From: Pigoraptor vietnamica
Taxonomy: Eukaryota > Opisthokonta > Filasterea
Reading direction: 5' to 3'
DNA length: 24,993 bases
Assembly (NCBI GenBank): GCA_943704525.1
Contig: CALSCQ010000532.1
Span: 1 to 24,993 of the forward strand
The position numbers and the translations under genes were made by a program. Below the pieces are notes generated by a model. The model searched no databases. It was not told where the DNA came from and saw nothing but the letters and a program-made list of their open reading frames with translations. Shown piece by piece: positions 19,321 to 24,993 of this stretch (position 1 is the stretch's first letter; every line of letters starts with the position of its first letter).

Positions 19321-22300
19321 ATGACCGGCGCACGTGGGGCGGCAACTGCCCCCCGGCGCGTCTTCTTTCTCGACCTCCCGCTCGACAAGGTGCTCAAGAC
19401 GCAAGAGCTCGTGCACCGCGAACTGAAAAAGCAGAATCGCAACGCGGAGAAGGTGAGCGAATGGGAGTGTGCCGGCGCTTGAAGTGCGCTGCCTCGGTAA
19501 CACCGCATCACAGCCAGAGTTTGCGAAATTTTTTGAGCCCGACAAACTGACGGACTACGTCGTGTGGACCAAGCCTGACGAGGGCGACGGATCCCACTCG
19601 AGGTGTGTGCGCTGCTCCGCTTGACCTTTTGGCTTTTGCGCTGTGCGTCATGTGTTAATCCCGTGTGTCTCGCAGCGGACAAGGCCTCGACCGTTTGCAG
19701 GTGGGTGTTGCTAGAGCTTGCTGCCAGCGGGCTTTGCGCTTACATGCATTCGTGTCAACGCAGCGGCGAGGCTCTCGTAAGATTGTCGTCGACGGCTTGG
19801 CGGGCGACGCCACTGCCACTGTTGCGGGGCGCTATGCCCTTGTGCACGTGCGCGGCGGCATTGCCGTGTGGTATGCGATAGGTGGGTCCCCCGCTTGCTC
19901 TGCCCGGCACTCAAGAGCAAACGCTGATTTGCAAGCCCGTCTCCCTCAGACCTCTTCCGTCAGGAGTTGCGCCGCACAGCCGCTGCCGGCATGACGTCTG
20001 CCAAGGCGCGCGATGGCAGTCACCGCCGCTCGCACGCGCCCATTCCGCGCAGCTTCTCCGCGTCGTCTGCTGTGGCTGCCCCCGACTTTCGCGAGTTTCC
20101 GGGGGAGTATGTGAAGGCGGAGGACTGCACGGGCGAGTATCGTCCCGTCATGAAGAGTTTTGCCAACGGGGCGCGCTTTCCCCGCCTCAACCTCGCGTCG
20201 CCGGCTTTCCACAGTCCGTTTGCGCGCGACACCACGCCGCAGGTGGCCGAGAGCGAGACGGACGGCCAGGAGGACGCACAGAGCAGCTCCGGTGCCCGCG
20301 ACGCGGCCGCGGGCGACTGGGACCAGGCGGCGGCGACGGGAGAGGTGCAGACGGGGCGTTCCCGGGCGCCGGACAACGCCGCCGCGGACATCCCCGGTGC
20401 GCTCGCGGGCGGTGACGTGGCTGCGAGCGGTCGCCAGTACCTGCTTAAGAGCGGCTATTGCGAGCGCTGCTCTGTGGATTTCGCGGACCATTCGGTGAGT
20501 GGTGCGCTTGGATGGGTGTTACTACATGCGGTCGCTAACAGCGGCAGTTGGCCGTCGCAGCACTTTGACACGCCGGCGCACCGGCAGAATTCGCGTCCGG
20601 ACATTCGCGTCACAACGTACGCCGATTCGTTCAGCGTGGCGGGATTCCTGGCACGCCTGCGGGGACAGCTACGGCGTGAGCGTAGTCGCGCCCGCCTGTT
20701 CGCACCAAAGACGACCGAGATCCCGCGACGGGAAGACGGCACTCGGCTTCTGCCCACTACGGAAACGACCGCGGTCGCGCCGGCGCCTGCGGACGAATGC
20801 GCATCTGTCGCAATGGGCGCCGCGAACCCCCTCCCTGACGCTCTGTCCACATTGGGGACCGCCGCGCCGGCAGTGGCTGCTGCGCTCTCGACGCCGACCC
20901 CTTTCGTCGAAAGTATCGCCGACAATAACGCGCCCGTGCTGGAAGCGGATGACTGGGCGGACGCGCACATGGCAGAGGACGCTGCGGTGCGCCACGACGC
21001 AGGGCCGGCCGTTCCCGATGCAGAGCCGCTTGCGCCGCTGGCATGCTTGTTCGGAAGAGGGCTGTGCCCGCAGAGTGACGATGCAGAGGACGACGGGTGG
21101 GACGCGGGCTATTTCCAAATTGCGACGACGCCAGGCGCGGAGTGTTCACCGGCCACCGTGCCGACGGCTCCACAAGCCGCTGCTCCCACGCGCGAAGCTC
21201 CCGCCGACACAGCGTCTCTTTCCACCGATTTGAAACAGGCTCTTTCCCCTGTTGGTGCGGAGGCCGTTGCTGTCCCTGCCGCCCCCGCAACTCCGGCAGC
21301 GGTACCAATGCTCCTTAATGGGAACCGCCGTTCGCGCGGACAGAGGGTGTTTGGCGAAGGTGTGTCCGCAACACCGGCGCTGGCAGCGACGCAACCGAAC
21401 AGTGGCGTCCGTTCGCGTTCTCTGAGGGTGTTCGCGGACGAAGCGGTTGCTAATGTGCAGCTGACTCCGCCGGACTCGCAACCGAAAGCCGCGGCGCCTG
21501 CGTCGCAATCAATCAAGGCAGAGGAGGCGTTGTGTGAGCCTGCGAAGACGCCTTCGATCAGTCTCCGCGTGCGGCAGAAGCGGAAGCGTTCGCAGAAGCG
21601 CGCGACAACAACGCCGTCGTCCCAGCCGAAAGAGCCGCGTGACGTTTATGACTTTTTCGATGGAGAACGGCCGCCGACGGTCTTGTCGCATCGCTACGGC
21701 GTGCGGCAATCGCCCACTGCAAGCCCCCCTCCCACCCCTGCGCCTGCGTCCGGACCGTACAAGCGACCGCGGGAGGAATCCCCGGACGCGCTGTCAGCCA
21801 CTCCAGACGGCGCAGGCGTCCGGAAGCGCGCGCGCCGCAGTGCCGGGTCGGCCACAACAAGCCCGGCGAGCGCATCGGAGCCCCGCAGCCGGTCGTCCGA
21901 GGTCCCGCTGACAGCAGGCGTTTCTCTTGGCGGTGGGGAGCGGCAGGCGTCGCGTGCGGCGAAGAGCAGCATCCGGCTTCAGCTGGAGAAAGAGCACGAT
22001 GTTATTCGCATGCGCCAGTGCAAGGGGCTGCGGGCGCCGGACGACTTGGAGGCGATGGAGCGGGCCGCCCTGGAATTGGCTCGCGCCGAGGAGGAAGAGC
22101 GTGCGCACCGCGAGGCCGAGAAGAGGGAGCGCGAGAAAGAGCGGCACCGACGGCGGCAGCAGGAAGGCGCGGCGAAGGCACAGGAAGGGCGAAAGGCCCT
22201 CCGTGCGCGCCCCGTCTTTGACGCGTCGTCATCGTCGCAGGGTGACAGCGACAAGGAGAACACGGTGGGACCAAGGCAGGCCGCAACCCACGTGCGCCAG

Positions 22301-22432
22301 TCGCCGTCGAGTACGGCAACACCCCGTGCGCGGACCCGCGGCGTCCACAAGAACAGGGCCCGACTCACCATGAAGCGCAGACGCTCGAGTGTGCGCCAGG
22401 CCGGGCGCTGCTGCAACAGCTCGCCTGCGTGA
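19321..22432 (+). CDS. DBF4: Dbf4-type regulatory subunit of Cdc7 kinase (six exons)
   Basis: Exons are 19321-19452, 19514-19602, 19676-19700, 19764-19881, 19950-20494 and 20561-22432, giving 926 aa. Dbf4 activates Cdc7 kinase, which phosphorylates the MCM helicase to fire replication origins. Motif N (BRCT-like) starts RRVFFLDLPLDKVLKTQELV and ends LTDYVVWTKPDE. The GGIAVWYAIDLF segment parallels human SWGVKILHIDDI. Motif M covers about residues 168-213 (EYVKAEDCTGEYRPVMKSF...SPF). Motif C is a zinc finger with Cys292, Cys295, His304 and His310; intron 5 splits it just before His304. The 600-residue C-terminal part is rich in Ala, Pro, Ser and charge, with a long basic-acidic helix (about 805-840) and a KEN sequence at 868-870. 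An in-frame ATG at 19087 could add 78 residues, but that stretch looks like promoter. Confidence 0.85.
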
Positions 22433-22531
22433 TCACCAGAATGAAGATTTGAATAAGCAGTGTGTAACCGCGCCTGTTACTCGATTCCTGTCTACTTCTT
22501 GTTCCACCGTGCTGCAGATCACACGCAGCGC

Positions 22532-22546
22532 ATGTCATGGCCGTAG
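22532..22546 (+). promoter_or_regulatory. Minimal upstream ORF overlapping a start codon
   Basis: An ATG at 22532 opens ATG TCA TGG CCG TAG, a four-codon frame whose second and third codons overlap the chosen start (22537) of the next gene. The upstream ATG has C at -3 (weak context), while the main ATG has G at -3 and +4 (strong). This suggests leaky scanning. It matters only if the mRNA leader includes this base, which the sequence cannot show. Confidence 0.35.
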
Positions 22547-24900
22547 CGCCCCTTGCGCGCGGCTTCGTCGCCGTCAACGCGCGCGACGGCCGAGTGTCTG
22601 CGACGGTGCATCGCGTGACGGCGCAGGGCGATGTGCATGGCGCAGAATGCTTCGTTAGCGCGCCGTTTGCCGTGCTGTCCACCGAGACGTGCCGCTGCCA
22701 GCCCTCTGTCGAAGTCGAGGCCGCGGGGGAAGCGCGCGATAACGACGGCGTGCTGCGTGCGCTTGTGTTGGCGCGCGTGTCGCACGGCCCTGCGTGCGCC
22801 GCGCTTCCCCGCCGCCACCTGCTCTCGCCCCTCGTCGTCCGCGGGGCGTGGGCGTCGGTCGGAACGTGCGACGCTCCCGAGTCCGCCACTGCCGCGCGCA
22901 TTGCCCCGCGCGGAGGCCTTGCCGCGTGCTGGTTGGCCGGGGGATGCGCCGTGGCGTGGACGCCCCCGCACCCGCCCGCGCGCCTGGGACCCGATCGCGC
23001 GTGCACGGCGCTTCTGGGGTGCGTGGACGGCGCCGCCCTCACGCCGCAGGTAGCGGTGGGCATGCCGCACAATGCGTCTGTCGCCGTCGCAGTGAGTGGC
23101 GGGCGCGCATTCCTGTTGCCATTTGGCGGGGATTCCGCGGAGGGGCTGGACTGCGAGGCCGCTGCCCTTGTGCCGCCTGTGTACGCGTGCGTGGCCACGT
23201 GCAACGCCGTATACCGTGTGGAGGACGCTGTTGTCTCTCTTGTCGGTACGCGCACCGCGCAGCTCTGCGAGTTTGTCGACGGCCGTCCGCGCCGCGTTTG
23301 GACGCTGCCCGGCGCTGCCTTGGAACTGGCCGTTCCATGCGCCACTCCCGGCGCCCCTTGCGTGGCCGTGGTTGCACGCGGCCTCCCATCTGCAACCTTG
23401 TGCGGCCTCATTCCAACTCCACCGGGAGAACAAGATGCGCGCTGCCCTGCCTTCGCGCCAGCTGCGGGCGTGTGTTTTGTGCGCGACGACGGCGGGCACG
23501 CGGTGGCCATCGCCCACGACGCCCTTGGTGTGTGCCGTGTGCTCCGCGGGAACACGCTGCCCACTGACGGCGCTGCGCCCCTCGCAGCGCCAGCCGTCGC
23601 GCGCGTGGCGAGTGCTCTTGCGCGGCGAAAAGCTGCAGGCGTTGCGGCGCGACTGTCGGCTGCGGCGGGGAGGGACGACCGGGCGCGTGCGGTGCGCCAC
23701 GCATTGCGACTCGTGGGTGGCCGTGCGGGAGCGCCCCCTTCGCCGCCGCTCACAGCGCCGCTTGCGCCCGTGGCGGGGACTGTGTCCACACAGTCACGTG
23801 GGGCTGTCTCTGTTGGCGGTGCGAGCGAGTGGGGAGCAGATGCGACTGGAGGCATTCTGATCGAGTGCGAAGCGCTCGCGTGGCGCGTGTCCCATCGTAC
23901 GCTTCGTGTCGAGGTTGTTTTGCGCAACCGAAGCAGGTGTGCTGTTGGTATCTGCAATGGTCGTCTTGCAAACTCTTTTCACTGTCGCTTCTGTCTCCTC
24001 CTGTCCACTCTCCGCCAAGATTACCACTTCGCACATATCTGTGTGACATTCGTTTGCGCCTTGCCCCGCAGCGTCCCGCTGAATAACTGTGCGCTGGTCC
24101 TTGTGGAGCCAACGCCCTCGCGCTGCTTTGCGAGTGCACGCACGCGTGCCGTGTCGGTGGTCCCACACGGCACCGCGTCCCTGTCGCTGCTTGCGGAGGC
24201 CCTCGCCTTCCACCCACGCTGTGCCCGCACCATCGCCGTGCGCGCAGTGTGGGTCTCGCCCAATGACGGGCAACATGCCGCCTGCATGCTCGGCGACATT
24301 GCGCTCGACGAGGGCGTCTTTCTGCCACAGCCGGACGACGCCCCGCCGCTGCTTGGGAATCCGCCGCCGTGGCCGTGCGCGTGTGTCGACGTCTCGTGCG
24401 CATCGCTGGCGCCAAGCGCTCTCCCGGACCTCGTGATCCGCGCAGTCTTTCCTGCGGGCGGCACTCGTGAGGTGTGCGTGGACGGCACCGTTGTCATGCA
24501 GGGCGACTCCCGCGGTGTCTTCCGCCCGTTTGTCCACCTGCGGCTGAGCCCCGCAGCACAGAACCCGCGGGTGGTCCGCGCTCATGTTTTCGCGCGCGAT
24601 CACGACCAGCTTGCGTGCGCTCTGGCGGCGGTAAAACGCGGGCTGCCCGATGGCGCCGCTGTGGTTGGTGCCGATTGCGCGAGTTGCCCGTCGGCAGAGC
24701 GCGCGGTGGGCGAGTGCGTTGTGTCGATGGCAGAGATGAGTGATGGTGGCGCCCTCACAGCAGCGCACAGCAGCGCTTGTGCTGCGGAGGCCGCGCTGCG
24801 CCGTGAGCTGGATGCAATCGCAGCCGGAGACGCCACGGCCGCGCGGAAGTGCGCCGCGGCAACCGACGCTTCGATGGGCGCACTGGGCGAGCTGCGCTGA
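22537..24900 (+). CDS. Unrecognised 742-aa protein, possible beta-propeller plus Ig-like domain (two exons)
   Basis: I do not recognise this protein. Exons 22537-23936 and 24072-24900 give 742 aa. Residues 1-360 are made of short hydrophobic strands with turns (for example GRAFLLPFGGD and NAVYRVEDAVVSLVGTRTAQLCEF) that look like beta-propeller blades. Residues about 365-410 form an Ala/Arg-rich helical stretch (ALARRKAAGVAARLSAAAGRDDRARAVRHAL). From about 440 the sequence again looks beta-rich: LRVEVVLRNRS, then after the splice PLNNCALVLVEP, in the style of an adaptin-ear or Ig-like sandwich. The last 60 residues look helical. This order of domains recalls BBS-type propeller/GAE proteins and FANCB/FAAP100, but no signature motif supports either. 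No signal peptide or membrane segment is evident. The 135-bp intron is stop-free and a multiple of three, so an unspliced 787-aa form is possible. Its lower GC and the restored strand across the splice favour removal. Confidence 0.7.
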   Translation: MAVAPLARGFVAVNARDGRVSATVHRVTAQGDVHGAECFVSAPFAVLSTETCRCQPSVEVEAAGEARDNDGVLRALVLARVSHGPACAALPRRHLLSPLVVRGAWASVGTCDAPESATAARIAPRGGLAACWLAGGCAVAWTPPHPPARLGPDRACTALLGCVDGAALTPQVAVGMPHNASVAVAVSGGRAFLLPFGGDSAEGLDCEAAALVPPVYACVATCNAVYRVEDAVVSLVGTRTAQLCEFVDGRPRRVWTLPGAALELAVPCATPGAPCVAVVARGLPSATLCGLIPTPPGEQDARCPAFAPAAGVCFVRDDGGHAVAIAHDALGVCRVLRGNTLPTDGAAPLAAPAVARVASALARRKAAGVAARLSAAAGRDDRARAVRHALRLVGGRAGAPPSPPLTAPLAPVAGTVSTQSRGAVSVGGASEWGADATGGILIECEALAWRVSHRTLRVEVVLRNRSRCAVGICNGRLANSFHCRFCLLLSTLRQDYHFAHICVTFVCALPRSVPLNNCALVLVEPTPSRCFASARTRAVSVVPHGTASLSLLAEALAFHPRCARTIAVRAVWVSPNDGQHAACMLGDIALDEGVFLPQPDDAPPLLGNPPPWPCACVDVSCASLAPSALPDLVIRAVFPAGGTREVCVDGTVVMQGDSRGVFRPFVHLRLSPAAQNPRVVRAHVFARDHDQLACALAAVKRGLPDGAAVVGADCASCPSAERAVGECVVSMAEMSDGGALTAAHSSACAAEAALRRELDAIAAGDATAARKCAAATDASMGALGELR

Positions 24901-24993
24901 GCAGGCACTGCGACGTCACGGGACACATTGAGACTGACAGAAACCTGTATTTACGGGCAGAGCGGCGCGCAACGCAATCGAAATGGACGCGGG
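24901..24993. other. 3' flank of the last gene, nothing recognised
   Basis: These 93 bp follow the stop codon of the 742-aa gene. I see no AATAAA signal. An ATG at 24983 begins a frame cut by the window edge, with too little sequence to judge. Confidence 0.5.

Noticed and set aside
24983-24993. Possible start codon of another plus-strand gene
   Set aside because: Only eleven bases remain before the edge, so nothing supports it.

Overview
This window is nuclear DNA from a GC-rich eukaryote. The genes are dense and broken by many short spliceosomal introns, mostly 50-220 bp. Typical donors are GTGGGT, GTGCGT or GTGAGT, and acceptors are nearly always CAG. The genes include spliceosomal/Lsm, mRNA-export, replication-licensing and Rho-signalling components. 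The bZIP factor has the NxxASxxFR basic-region signature common in fungal factors of the Cys-3/Zip1/MetR type. The partial kinase at the left edge looks CDKL5-like, a family usually kept by organisms with flagella or cilia. A zoosporic fungus or another unicellular opisthokont-like lineage would fit, but the species cannot be fixed from this sequence. I saw no virus-like or transposon-like element.

Layout, left to right: (1) the first coding exon of a CDKL-type protein kinase on the minus strand (31-67), divergent from (2) a six-exon RhoGAP protein (667-3631, +). (3) A HemK/PrmC-type glutamine methyltransferase (3753-4849, +) faces (4) LSM4 (4939-5657, -), whose start codon is alone in its own exon. 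(5) A 1.7-kb gene-free spacer (5658-7396) holds three CA-rich arrays. (6) A phosducin-like protein (7397-8667, +) faces (7) a 34-exon THO complex subunit 2 gene (8938-17111, -) that fills a third of the window. (8) A bZIP transcription factor (17594-19006, +) is divergent from THOC2 across a 482-bp spacer with a perfect palindrome around an AP-1/Gcn4 site. (9) A Dbf4-type regulator of Cdc7 kinase (19321-22432, +) has two E2F/MBF-like sites upstream. (10) An unrecognised protein of about 742 aa (22537-24900, +) may be a beta-propeller plus an immunoglobulin-like fold.

These are housekeeping genes rather than a gene cluster with one function. LSM4 and THOC2 both act in mRNA metabolism, Dbf4 in S-phase entry, RhoGAP and the phosducin-like protein in G-protein signalling, and HemK in translation termination. 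The most unusual features are structural: a 41-bp minisatellite in a THOC2 intron that repeats the intron's own 5' splice site, two probable GC-AG introns in THOC2, the ATG-only exon of LSM4, and the palindromic or cell-cycle-like promoter elements. All exon models were built by hand from splice signals, reading phase and remembered family sequences. Each full-length model (RhoGAP, HemK, LSM4, phosducin-like, THOC2, bZIP, Dbf4 and the orphan) keeps phase from start to stop.
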